From contig NW_002475961.1 in NCBI RefSeq assembly GCF_000189635.1, positions 62,001 to 126,000 on the forward strand: a DNA stretch of 64,000 bases, written 5' to 3'. This document shows positions 26,001 to 37,499 of the stretch, in pieces (position 1 is the stretch's first letter; every line of letters begins with the position of its first letter). The stretch is from Tetrahymena thermophila SB210 (taxonomy: Eukaryota; Ciliophora; Oligohymenophorea; Hymenostomatida; Tetrahymenidae). Made by a program: the position numbers and the translations under genes. The notes under the pieces were generated by a model. It did no database searches and had not been told where the DNA came from. It saw only the letters and a list, made by a program, of their open reading frames with translations.

Positions 26001-27881
26001 ATAAAAACTATCCTCCTATGCCTCCCCCTTATTATTATGATTAATATCATTTTTACCCTCCTCATCCTCAAATGGGACCTCATTAATATCCTCCTTACCC
26101 TCCAACTCCTATGAGCGACCATCCCTATAGTATGTATCACAGAGCTGTAATTTTAACTTCAAAAATTATATTTATTTAAATCAAATTGATGATAAATAAT
26201 TCATTCTTAAAAATAATCAGCTTGATAAATCAAACTAATTATGTGGTTACATTTATTTTTATTTTATTAAACAGCCATATTACATGTAAGAATCTTATAT
26301 TAGTGGAGATGGAAAGAGCAGTAAAGTAGGGATGATGAACAACATGATGAATAATAATGGAAACTTTAACAATTTTGGAGGTAATCATTAAACTAAGAAG
26401 AGTATTTACATAGATAATATTAGTGAATACTCATAAAATCTTAGCAATCATAATTCTTTAAAACATTTTATGAATGGAAATTTCCTTAATAATTAATAAG
26501 TTGATGCGATCAGTGACATTTAGTCAATAAAGAAGGAGGATGATACTCAAAGTGAAGCTTCAAATCAAAATGTGCTCAATAATTTTAACAATCCATAAAA
26601 GAATGTTATTAATATGAATTAACAACAATTTGAGAATAGATCATTCTCTAACAACAACACTATGGGAGAGGTTAATGTTAATACCATCAGAAACAATGAT
26701 AATTCAAACATAATCAATAATTTCATGCAACAAAATTAAAATTCATAGATAAATTAATCTGCACAATCTGCTTAATCATTATAGCTTGTCTAATAGAGCT
26801 CTTTATAGTCCATAAACAATTAAAGTCTCTAAGATTAATCTAACAGCTCTTCTAATAATGACAGCAAAAAGCACCTTAGAGAAGGAAGCATAGTTAATTA
26901 GATATAAAAATAAATAAGTCAATTTGGAATTGAAAATACTTTCTAATTTAAAGAAGAGTAAATAAATATTTAATTCAAGTTTAATTTTATAAATAAAAAA
27001 TTTTCAAATTAACTAAAGAGGAAACATCTCTGTTAAAGGAGGAAGAAAAAGTGAATTCCAATTCGACACCTAATAAAATTAAAATGATTTTAACTAGGTT
27101 TCCGAAAAAAATAGCTTTGAATGCGCCTCAGATTAATACTCTAAATATTCTGCTCACATGTATTATGGTGAAGAATAAAAAATACAAAAATAAAATGAAT
27201 AAGAAAAAATAATATCAGTTAGGCCATCTATTGACTAGCCTGCAAACAAATTTTAACATAAGCAATAAGAGTCATTAAATTAGCTCCATTTATCTCAAAT
27301 AAAATTAAACTAAAATGATAAGGAGACAAATAAAAATATTCCTTGTTAAAATGACGATTTTATATCAAAATAAGAAAATAAACAAATTAAATCGCCTGCA
27401 AAAGTAATGAACGAAGAAAATTAAATTAAACTTAAATAAATGGAAAAAAATATAAAAGAATTCGAAAGCGAAGACACGTTTACCATAGATGAAATAGTTA
27501 ACTTGAAAATGAAAACTGATTTCTTTGACTCTATAAAAAAGGCTCCTTGCTCATCAAGTTCAAATAAAGGAAAAGAAAATAATAATAACATAAATACATT
27601 TTAAATAAAAAACAATAGTAATTTCAATAACAACAATACCTCCACTACTAATTTTACAAAATCTTCAAACACTCCTTAATCTAGTTCTTCTAATTGCTAA
27701 TCTTCAAGCAGTACTAAAATGTAAATTCCAACCATAAAATAACCTAGTTTGATTGACTCTGATGACTCAGATAATGTAATTTTATTCTTTACTTTTTAAA
27801 AAAATGTTTAAAATAAAAAAAATTTAATAGGATGAAATGAAAGAAATTCAAAAGAGATACAAAAATTACATAGGCATTTGA
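23018..27881 (+). CDS. STIL: STIL/Ana2/SAS-5-like centriole (basal body) duplication factor, 1244 aa, nine exons
   Basis: Exons: 23018-23239, 23428-23612, 24157-24567, 24626-25638, 25695-25783, 25844-26146, 26275-26978, 27019-27775 and 27831-27881; 1245 codons, TGA 27879-27881. Three STIL family landmarks occur in order. The N-terminal domain includes IPLHASDDYCVQIPLVGVW (about residues 286-304), compared with the LPLVGIW region of human STIL. A short coiled coil, EQINKMSQQIQQLTEALK (about 627-645), corresponds to the segment that oligomerises and binds PLK4. A STAN-like motif, IVNQIQKQISQFGIEN (about 947-962), corresponds to the SAS-6-binding site. The rest is Asn/Gln/Ser-rich, with a Pro/Tyr-rich stretch after the coiled coil. 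The expected role is recruiting SAS-6 to nascent basal bodies. Two acceptors (24157 or 24172) are both phase-compatible at exon 3. Confidence 0.82.
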
Positions 27882-29087
27882 AATATAAATTTAAGGAAAA
27901 TATAAAAAGTTCTCAACCTAAAATAAATAAATATGTTTATAAATTAAAATTTACTTACTGTATTATCCAGAAGAAATCTAATTCTATTTTATTATAATTT
28001 ATTTTTACTTGTAAATATTATTAGTTAATTGATATTAGTGTTCTTAGTTTATTCATTCATTAAATATAAAAATGAACTCATTTTTGTTTTTTTTTAACAA
28101 AAATTAATTTACATATAAACATTCTAATTATTTACATTTTATTCTTTTTTTTTATTTATTTTGTATTTATATTTCAAGCTATCACTTTCAAAACGTACTA
28201 TTATTTTAATCATAAAATATTCTACTCATAGGAGTTTAATTTTAACATTTTGGGAATTTCTAAGCAATTTTTAAAGCTCTCTCATCTCCTATTTTTTTAT
28301 ATATTTTTAAATAGATTTAAAAATAATAATAAAATTAATTATATATATTAATAATTAAATAAACATTTCAAAAGAAAAATAATAAATCAATCAATTTATA
28401 TATTGCAAATAAAAATAAAAAAATCAGATTAAAAGATCAAAAGTGAGATGACTCTTTGATATAGTTTAGTCAGTTTAGCTTTTTAACAAAAAAAATAACA
28501 TAGAGTGAATATTAGTTAATAAATAATTTGCAAATTCTTGAATGTTAATAATCTTCATTTTTTAAAGTCATTTTTTTTATTTTCATAAATTTTTCCTTCT
28601 AAAAATTAAAAATTATTGATTTTTAAAATTCATCCAACACAAAAATTCCTAAAATTAAATTTTAATTTATTGTTTTTTCAAACTTATTTTTAAAATTTAG
28701 GTTTTAATTAATTATTTACTATTTAATTAATAATATCAACTATTTTAAAGTAAATTTTAATTCAAATATATTTTAATTTTTTTCTATCTCATTACAAAGA
28801 AGCAATTTATTCAGCTAATGTTTTATAAAATAATTTAAAATATTAAAATAATTAAAATATTGCTTATTCAATAGTATATCTATTTGAGATATTTTATAGA
28901 TAAGTAATTTTATTTATTATTTTTTCAATCTGTGTTTTTAAATTATGCTTTATAAAAATCAGATTAGTTTATTTCAAATAAAAAATTATATCAGATATTT
29001 ATTGTTGATGAATTAATAATTAAATTAATATTTATAATTATAACAAAAAGATATTTTCTTTAAAGTAAATAAATAAATATAAAAGAT
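27882..29087. other. Intergenic region
   Basis: AT-rich spacer between two plus-strand genes. No gene or repeat was recognised. Confidence 0.6.
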
Positions 29088-30539
29088 ATGAATCCTACAA
29101 TTGTTATTTTAGAAGAAGAGAATTTATTCATTTAACAGTTTCAACTCTCTAATCTATCTTAGCTTTCTTATTATGTGGAATGTAAAGGGATAGCAGCAGT
29201 TATAAATCCTGTTAGAGATATTTGTCTGTATTCTTAATTAGCAGAATCTCGAAATGCTACTATATAATTTATTTTATTAACTGAGGTTCCCTGCGATTAC
29301 ATTTCAGGGCATTTAATCCTATAAAAATTATACTAAGCTCAAATTTTTGTTGGCCCTCAATCTAACTGTAAATTTGATAACAAAACCCTCAAGGAAACTG
29401 AAGCAATTACATTAGGCGATTATTAGCTCAGATAAATTTACACACCAGGCCATTCTATCGAATCTTGTTGCTATTTACTTGAAAATGTTATCTAAAGCTG
29501 TAAACCTGTAGCAGTTTTTAGTGGTAATACTTTATTAATCGGAGATACTTGTGGAATAAATACAACTTAAGCCTAAACAATTGAAGAATAAACTTACTTA
29601 GCATCTCTTTTATTTGATTCTTTAAGAAACAAAATATTAACTTTATTAGATACAACTATTATATACCCAGGTCACACTTCTGGTTTTATATTAGCACCTA
29701 ATGCTAAAAATGGATTAAAAGATACTTTATTAAATTAAAAGCTAGTCAATAGATCTTTATAGGAAGTAACAAGAGAATAATTCATTTAGCAATTATTAAA
29801 AATCACTACTGAAGTACCTAAAAATTATTATTTTATTAGTGAACTAAATAGAGATTTAGTATAAGCAGATTTACTTGAAAGTAAGCTTTAATCAGCAAAA
29901 TAGCTTGTTAGTGTAGATGAATTATTAAAGTTCTAGCAACAAGGATCAATTATTCTTGATTGTAGGCCTTATGCAGACTTTTTGAATGGCTTTATAGAAA
30001 AATCTGTGAATATGAGTCTTTCAACTAAAATAGAACTATGGATATCAATGATGTATTCTTGTAAAAATAATAATTTTGTAGTTATTTGCTAACCAGGCAA
30101 AGAAGAAGAAACATATACTAGATTAGCAAGAATAGGATTAGATTTTACCATTAAAGGAACTCTCTAAGGAGGCATAGATGCCTACACTGAGAGTGGAAAA
30201 GTACTTTAAAAAGTGCCTAACATAGATGCTGCAAAGTTCAAAAATGAAATTTATTAATAATAAGCTCCTTATTCAATGGATGTAAGAGATGAACAAGACT
30301 ATTAAGCAGGTCATCTTGAAAACTCTTTAAATGTGCCAATAAGTTAAATGTCAGAAGCATTTTCTTCTAACATTGATCATTTCCCAAAAGATTAACCTAT
30401 TTATGTTTTTTGTAATGGTGGAGGCAGAGCTCCTCTTGGATGTTCTATCTTAAAGGCTAATGGCTATTAGAATGTTGTTCATGTTGTTGGAGGTATGTCT
30501 AAACTAAAAGAAAACGCAATTCAACTGATTAAACAATGA
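29088..30539 (+). CDS. Degenerate metallo-beta-lactamase domain plus two rhodanese domains, 483 aa, single exon
   Basis: An intronless frame of 484 codons. Residues 1-230 follow the layout of persulfide dioxygenase-type metallo-beta-lactamase proteins: a TPGHS motif with His122, GDT with Asp153 and YPGH with His196. The metal motif HxHxDH is destroyed: the equivalent positions read TEVPCDY at 65-71, keeping only Asp70. Two rhodanese domains follow. The first has a cysteine loop at Cys334 (CQPGKEEE) and the second at Cys442 (CNGGGRA), so sulfur transfer may persist. The architecture (MBL then tandem rhodanese) is known in sulfide or glutathione persulfide metabolism; loss of the iron ligands suggests a pseudo-enzyme or scaffold. 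The start is the first ATG after an AT-rich leader. Confidence 0.87.
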
Positions 30540-31028
30540 AGTGAACTAATTCAAAAAAAAATATATTAATTAATTAAAATGTACTTTATATTTTTAAAAT
30601 TATTTTTTTTAATAAATAAATGAACTAAAATCTTAGCAAAATAATTAACTTAATTTTATCCAATCTTCTTTCACAAAAAAAATTATTTATGCTTTTGTTA
30701 ATTTCTAAATAAAATTAATTTATTAACTTATTTAATACTATTTACATCATTTTTTAAAAACAAATATTTTTATTTAGAAATAGAACAAATTAACAAAGAA
30801 AATGCTATATGATTCATAATATATTTACAATATTAATTAAATAATATGCTTAAATATTATCCCTTACCTTATATAGATTTATTAATTATCAACATAGACA
30901 TATTTATATCATCAAAGTACTAATAAAATGAATAATAAATAATTTTTTGTAATTAAACATTTTAGCAATATGTACAAATAAAGCTTAGTTATAAATACTG
31001 GCTTATAATATAAAAATATCTTTGTATT
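30540..31028. other. Short convergent intergenic region
   Basis: AT-rich 3' flank shared by the convergent MBL-rhodanese and PARP-finger genes. Nothing else was seen. Confidence 0.6.
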
Positions 31029-32000
31029 TCAAATAATATCATCAATCCAAGGTAATCTGACAATTTATTCATTTGTAAATTTTTTACCACAATGCTAAAA
31101 AACATCATCATCCATATATCCAGGACATTTGTAAATACCAGTTTATATATCATACCTTAATTTCCCTCCACCACACTCAGAACATATTGGAATTTGTCCA
31201 AGTGTTTTACCATCTGCGCATTTCAAAACTAATTCATCCTTTGTACCAGTTTTAGGCTAATTGTTAATTCCTAATAAAGCCTTTAAGTATTCTGCAGTTT
31301 TTTTTTCATATAATTTTAAATTTTCTTTGAATTTAAGTAACTATTCAGGAGTGTAACCAATATTTATTTCAGTGCTGCTTTTACTTTTTCCTTTTGATTT
31401 TTTTTTTCTTGCTAATTTTTTATGTTGATTTTTTCTTTAGATAGCTTTTTCTTTTTCATAATCACTATCACTACCTGAGTTATCAGTCTCTGAGTCATCA
31501 AAATCATCTTCTGAATCAGACGAATCATCTTCCTCTTCTGAAGAACTTGATAGCTTTCTTTTTAATTTAGGTTTAGTAATTTTTTTCTTTTCTTTTTACT
31601 ATTAATTTTTCTTCTTCTATTATTCAGCATCGTAATCATAAACTTGATTGTCATCACCATCATCGTCTTATTTTTTTTTCTTTTCTGAATCTGTTATTGT
31701 AGATATCAGTTTATCAACTACAGATTTTTTTTGACCACCTCCTTCAAAGTAATCTATTACCCTAGCTTTATCTTCCTTTTTTAAATCATAATAACCTTCA
31801 ATTTCTTTAGGATCAATATCTTTATATTTTCTACCAAGACTAAAGCATTCTAAATGTCTCCATGAAGTCGTTGTATGCTCACCTTAAAAGAGAGTTTCTA
31901 ATCCTATTCTAAGCTCATTTTTTTAAATTTTCATTTTACATCCTTTGCATCCAGCTCTACTTGAGCTTGCATAATCAAACTTTAATTCTTTCGCGCTCAT
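31029..32000 (-). CDS. PARP-type zinc-finger protein without catalytic domain, 323 aa, single exon
   Basis: The frame runs from ATG 32000 to TGA 31031-31029. Residues 1-85 form a PARP-type zinc finger with ligands C18, C21, H49 and C52 (RAGCKGCKMKI and WRHLECF), the nick-sensing fold of PARP1 and DNA ligase III. The middle is a Lys-rich then Ser/Asp/Glu-rich linker with likely nuclear localisation signals (KKKITKPKLKRK). The C-terminal 100 residues carry ICSECGGGKLRYD, YKCPGY and FQHCGKKF, resembling the PADR1/third zinc domain of PARP1. No WGR or ADP-ribosyltransferase domain follows before the stop. It is likely a nuclear DNA-break-binding protein, perhaps cooperating with a separate PARP. 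Confidence 0.88.
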
Positions 32001-32605
32001 ATATTTGTTTATGTTAAAGACACAAATTGATAGATAAATATTGATTTCCAAATAAAATTTATATTTTTTTATCAAAATAAATTCAGTCAATCAATCTAAA
32101 AAAAATTCAAATTATTAGAAATTAGAAATTTCAAAACAAATCTTTTTTACAAAATATTCTAGTGAAATAAAAATTAAAGTAGTTAAAAAAATAATAGAGT
32201 TGTTTGTTATTTTTAAAGTCAAAAATTTAATCTTTTTAATAAGGAATTACTGAAATTTTAGTTTGTGTTTCATTCATTTTAGGTATATTGTATGTGAATT
32301 TTATCTAGATTTTATATATATTAAATAATTGTGCGATTAATCAATTTTTAAAGAAAAATTTAACTTAAAAAGTAAAATATTTTAATTTACTTTTGCATTA
32401 TTTAGCTATATGAATTCTTAGTTTCAATTTTTGTTTGATTTGATTTGGCTAAATTAGTTGTTATATTTATTGTCAAAATTATCAAATTTGCTTATTTTGA
32501 TTACATTTAAAGACAGCAAAAAAAGTGGAAAATTTTTAAATGATAAATAAATATACAAAAATAATTAGTCTGAAATAATTTAATTATATTGAAAATAACA
32601 TAAAA
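32001..32605. other. Divergent intergenic region
   Basis: Shared upstream region of the PARP-finger gene (minus) and the small LRR gene (plus). No other feature. Confidence 0.6.
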
Positions 32606-33760
32606 ATGGTGGATGCTAAAGATGTCACTAGATTTTCTGAATTAGATGATGTAATTCATAATTTTAATAAATGAAGTATGTAAATTTAATTTTCTATATC
32701 AAAAGTTTTTAAAGTCTGACTTTTCTTCACATATCAATTTGAATATCTTTCTGATGTAAACTAATATGCAAAAAATATAGAACTTAAAATATTATAAGAT
32801 ATAAATTAGATAATTCAAAGACTATTTAGCTTTCATAGGGATTGCAAAAGTGCTCAAATTTGGTTGAAGTAAGTATACAAATTAGGTAAAATTAAAAATT
32901 GTTTTGTTATGTTTGAATATTATTTTAAAATATTATTTAAAGAGTAAATTTATTTACATATTTACTGAAAGAAATCAATAAATTGTTACCACATAAATTT
33001 TTTTAATATTTATTTTTTAAATTTTTACTCTTTTAACTAACCATTTTCATATAAAAGAGATTAAGAAGTGAGAAAATAAACTGTAATTTAAGAATTATTT
33101 GGAAAATAAATAATTATTTCATTATTAATTCTTAATTTTTAATTATATCTTTGCAATTTTGAAAGGGTCTTAAAATAATTCTATGACATAAAAATTTATT
33201 TTAATATAAAGGAGTAATAAAATCTCAAATTCGGAAGCAAGTGCAGTAGCATAATCATTGTCTCTTTGTCCTAAACTTGAAAATATTCTATTATTTATGC
33301 AGTAAAATATCTAAATTTTTAATTGAATATTTTAAAAATAAAAATTAATAAAAAATGAAAAGAGCTAATCACATTTAAAATCAAGGAGTAACTCAGATTG
33401 GTTAATATTTATCAAATTGTTCCAATCTTAGAATATTGAATCTTGACCTAACGTATTAATAATATTATAGTTTATTTTTATACATAATGAGTAATATTAA
33501 TTATAGGCGTAATTATATAAGTTGCCCATAAGAATTATGTATAAGTCTATAAAAGTGCTAAAGCCTTACAAGTCTAAAACTTAACTTATCGTAAAACAAT
33601 ATTTATTTGGATTAAAATTATTTATTTTACTTTTAAAAAAATTAATTTAATTAAAATTAAATTGTATTAAAAAAGACATAATGCAATTCTTAATAAGAGA
33701 CTTCTTAGAAGATATTTGCAAAAAATTATAAAGCTTGTTGATTTAAAGCTCATTTACTGA
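32606..33760 (+). CDS. Small leucine-rich-repeat protein, 150 aa, six exons, one repeat per exon
   Basis: Exons: 32606-32650, 32810-32868, 33212-33301, 33363-33452, 33507-33590 and 33676-33760, giving 151 codons ending TGA 33758-33760. The central exons are 90, 90 and 84 nt, all in the same phase, and each encodes one ribonuclease-inhibitor-like repeat, for example IGQYLSNCSNLRILNLDL and LCISLQKCQSLTSLKLNL. The C-terminus is basic (KRLLRRYLQKIIKLVDLK). The first intron acceptor (32809) was chosen because earlier AGs lead into an in-frame TGA. It is shorter than typical members of this expanded ciliate family and could be a contracted or decaying copy. A protein-interaction role is assumed. 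Confidence 0.68.
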
Positions 33761-35363
33761 TTTTAGAATATAAAATGTGCTAAAAAAATTTAAATTTAAA
33801 AATAAATAGTAACTAATATGCTAGCTAATTTACTATTGAATGAATTTTGTTTTGACTCAAAATTAATTAAAATATTAATTTAAATTGATTGTATCGTTCT
33901 TTAATTTTTTTTAGTTATTTTGATTATCATTTAATTTTTTCAATTTATTGTATTTTCTCATATATTAAATTCTTTAAACCTAAATTTTGGTGAAATTTTG
34001 AAAAAATTATCTTAAGACCAGGAGACAAAAGAAACTTTTGTTTCATTTAACCTTCACAAAAAAGATTTAAGGTATTAATTTTTTAGTTTATTTTTAAAGT
34101 ATATTCACTTTTTAAAAGTAAGATAATGGTATTTTTAATTATATAAAAATCTAATATGACATTAATCAAGCTAAGTTATCATATTTTTTTATGATTCGAA
34201 TATAAATTTTATTATTTACTTATAAAAGCTTTTATCAAATTATAAAAAAATTAAAATAAAATTAAAAATGTTTAATTAAAATAAAAAAAGATTTTACATC
34301 ATCAATTATTTATTATAAATGAATTTATTTTTAGAATTTTTTTATTAAGATAATCATAAAATTATATCAATTAAATAAATTATTAAAGATCATTTTCTTT
34401 ATTAAAAACACTCTTTATTTTTATGATTCAAATATGAGATTACAGAAGAGAGATAACTTAAAATGTTAAAACCTATTATTTTAAGCAAGATAATTTATAA
34501 ATAACCCTTTCAATTTTTATTAATTTTGCACAGATTGATTACTATCACTAAATAAAAAGTTAAACTGATAAAAAATTATATTCATTTTAAATATCATTCT
34601 ACTAAAATTTGACCACACAATTTAAATTGTGATAATCGCCTATTTATTTTTGAAATTTATTTGTTAGAAAATCAATAAAAATGTGAAAATGCTTAAGTTT
34701 GTATTTAAAATAAACTTTTAAATGGATGGTAGAATAAATGTATATACATTATTAGAAATGTGTTATTGATTTGGAATATTGATCGCAACATAAATTATTT
34801 TAGGTTGTATTTAATTTATTTAGAATCTATGAAAAATTACATCATTTATAAACATAATTTATTTAATTCTTACAACAAACTGAGGTAAAATAATAATTCA
34901 AAAATTCATTACAGCCACCAGAAAATTTTGAATAGATAATGTATGCATTCAAGATAATCCAAAAAAAAAATAAATGTTGTTTGTGTATTTATATCTTAGA
35001 CTAATTGAAAAATCAAATAAAAGAAAATGAGTCATAAGATATTGTTTGCTTTACTCTTCAATGAAAACTACACAATAACCAGAATATTAGATTATTCATT
35101 TTTAAAATATCGAAACTGGATAGTCTATCTATATGCTTAGCGGCAGAGAGTGCTTTAGAAATATCTAATAATATACATATACCAATTCATAAATAATTGA
35201 AGTCTTTGTTTGTTTTTGGGATTAAGAAATCAAATAAACAAAATCTGCAATTTATTTAATCAAAAAAAAAACAATCTGTAAAATAAGATAAAAAATTACA
35301 AAAATATTAAGGGAAGCGTTAAAAGTCTTAATAATAAAAGAATTAGAGGTTTAAGGCATTGTA
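33761..35363. other. Intergenic region
   Basis: 1.6 kb of AT-rich sequence upstream of the Rab gene. A slightly GC-richer patch at 35110-35160 has no clear structure. No gene was found. Confidence 0.6.
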
Positions 35364-36258
35364 ATGAACGGTTCAACAAAAGAAAGTACAGTTAAAGATA
35401 CAATTTTTACTTGGACTAACGATAACAAGTATAAGATTGTTTTAGTTGGTGATTCAGGTGTTGGAAAGACTAGTATCTTTTGGATGTATATAGAAGAGTT
35501 CTTCCCTGATGATGTCTCAGAGTTAAAGGTATTTATTGATTAAGCTAGCATATTAATTACTACCTTCTATTAGGTTTTAGCACTTTGTTAATGCATTCAA
35601 AACAAATACTAAAGCATTTTTATGAATCCTTATATTTTGAATGTCACATCATTTATTTAAATTAATATAGGTTACGATGGTTGACTTCAAAATTAAAAAT
35701 ATAGTAATTGATAATGAACTAATTAAGCTGTATATATGGGATACAGCAGGGTAAGAAAGATATCGTGCACTAGTTAGTAATTATTTTAAGGGAACACATG
35801 GAATTATTCTTATATTTGATATATGCAATTAAAACTCTTTTGAGTCTATAAAAAACTCTTGGATAAATCTTTGCAAAGAGAAATCAAATGACGCCCTTTT
35901 CATCCTTGTTGGTAATAAATCAGACTTGAAAGAGAAGAGGTAGGTTTAAGAAGATAAAATTTAGGCGTTCGCATAGCAAAATAGTTTACCCTACTTTGAA
36001 GTAAGTGCTTTTGATGGATCTAATATAATAGAAGCATTCGATAAGATGGCAAATGACATTAAAAATAAATTTTTCCCTAAGGCTTCAAAGCCTAAAGATA
36101 CTGATTTAACAAGCGGATCTGTATAAGAAGAGTCAGTATAAAAGGAAGAAGCGAAATAGCCTGCAAAAAATCCAAATCGTCAAAGTGTCACTTTAAAAAA
36201 CCCAAGTAGCAATAACCTCAAAAAAACTGCTGGTAAAGAATCTAACTGCAATTGTTGA
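35364..36258 (+). CDS. Rab-family small GTPase, 250 aa, two exons
   Basis: Exons 35364-35528 and 35671-36258. All guanine-nucleotide motifs are present: P-loop GDSGVGKTS (29-37), a divergent switch I retaining its Thr57, WDTAGQE (78-84), NKSD (137-140) and EVSA (165-168). The C-terminus ends in CNC, a CxC geranylgeranylation signal, so the protein should cycle on and off membranes and direct vesicle traffic. The region after the G domain (about 70 residues, Lys/Ser-rich) is longer than usual. The single intron falls just before switch I. The Rab subfamily cannot be named from sequence inspection alone. Confidence 0.92.
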
Positions 36259-37499
36259 TTTAATTTTTATTTAAAAAATTTGCTATTATGTATATAATTT
36301 ACCAACCTAAAGTTATATTGAATTATTCAGAACAAAAGCTCATTTTTCAAAAAGATTTAATATAAGCTAGTAAGCTAGATAGCTAATAATTATCTCCCTC
36401 ATTGCCTACCTGCTGACTACTCATAATGCTTGATAATTGAAAACAAATAAATAATTAAAGTAATTGGTATTTCTAAATGCACGGTTATAGTAAAGGTGAT
36501 AAAATCTAATTAAATTTAATTACTGTCATATCAAATATTAAAAAAAAGAACAAACAAAATTAATACTTCGCAAAGTCTCCTTATCTTAATATTAATAAAG
36601 ATATCTTTTAATAGTTAGTAGCAGTAAATAGATTAAATTAGTTCCACCTTAAAGCTGATTGCTTTTTTTTAATAATTAATTTGTAAATCTCCACCTTTAA
36701 ACTCCAATCACTTAAAAATAGGGCTTTTAATTAATTAATACATATAAACATACATGCAAGCATAAAATATTAATATTTAAATGATAGGATGCGAATAAAG
36801 CTAGTTTATCAGGATACTTGAAAAATGAGAAACTCTAGAATAAATGTAAAAAATAACTAGAAAAAAGACAAACAATAATAAATATTTATTCATGAATTTA
36901 GAAAATGTTTAAAAATAATAATAAAAAATAACATCTTAAAACAAACAAAAAAATGGGTTAAATAGAACTCAAATAAAAATGATAAAATATAATAAAAATG
37001 ACCACTACAGTTTAAATAAACACTTTCATTAAAATAATACTTTCCATATAATAAATTCTTCATTTATCTTGCTCATTAACAATTTATATATTTAATAAAA
37101 TAAATTGCCATTTATTTCTTAAAAAATATTTAACTTCCTAAGAGAAGTATCTAGAATATTTATTTACCTTAAATTAATTTACATTCAAATTAACTTTTAA
37201 CACAAAAATTTAATAAAATACAATTTTAGCTTAACATGTTTTATTAATTTTAATTAATTAATCAATAAAATCCCAATTAAATACTTTAATTCAGATTAAG
37301 CATTTTGAATAATTTTTTTTTACAATTAAACTAATATTTTAATCATTATAGAAATATATATTTGACAAATATATTTTCTTCTTTTAAAAAATGTTTTGCT
37401 CATTTTATTATTTGTATTATTTTAGAATTTTTTTACTTAAATTTCAATTGAAAATTGTAGGTTAAATTTTAAAGTATATTATTGTTTTTAGATTATGAA
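36259..37499. other. Intergenic region
   Basis: AT-rich spacer between two plus-strand genes. No gene, RNA or repeat was recognised. Confidence 0.6.

Noticed and set aside
25257..26140. Minus-strand ORFs rich in Ile, Phe and Arg
   Set aside because: Antisense shadows of the Asn/Gln- and Pro/Tyr-rich parts of the STIL-like gene.
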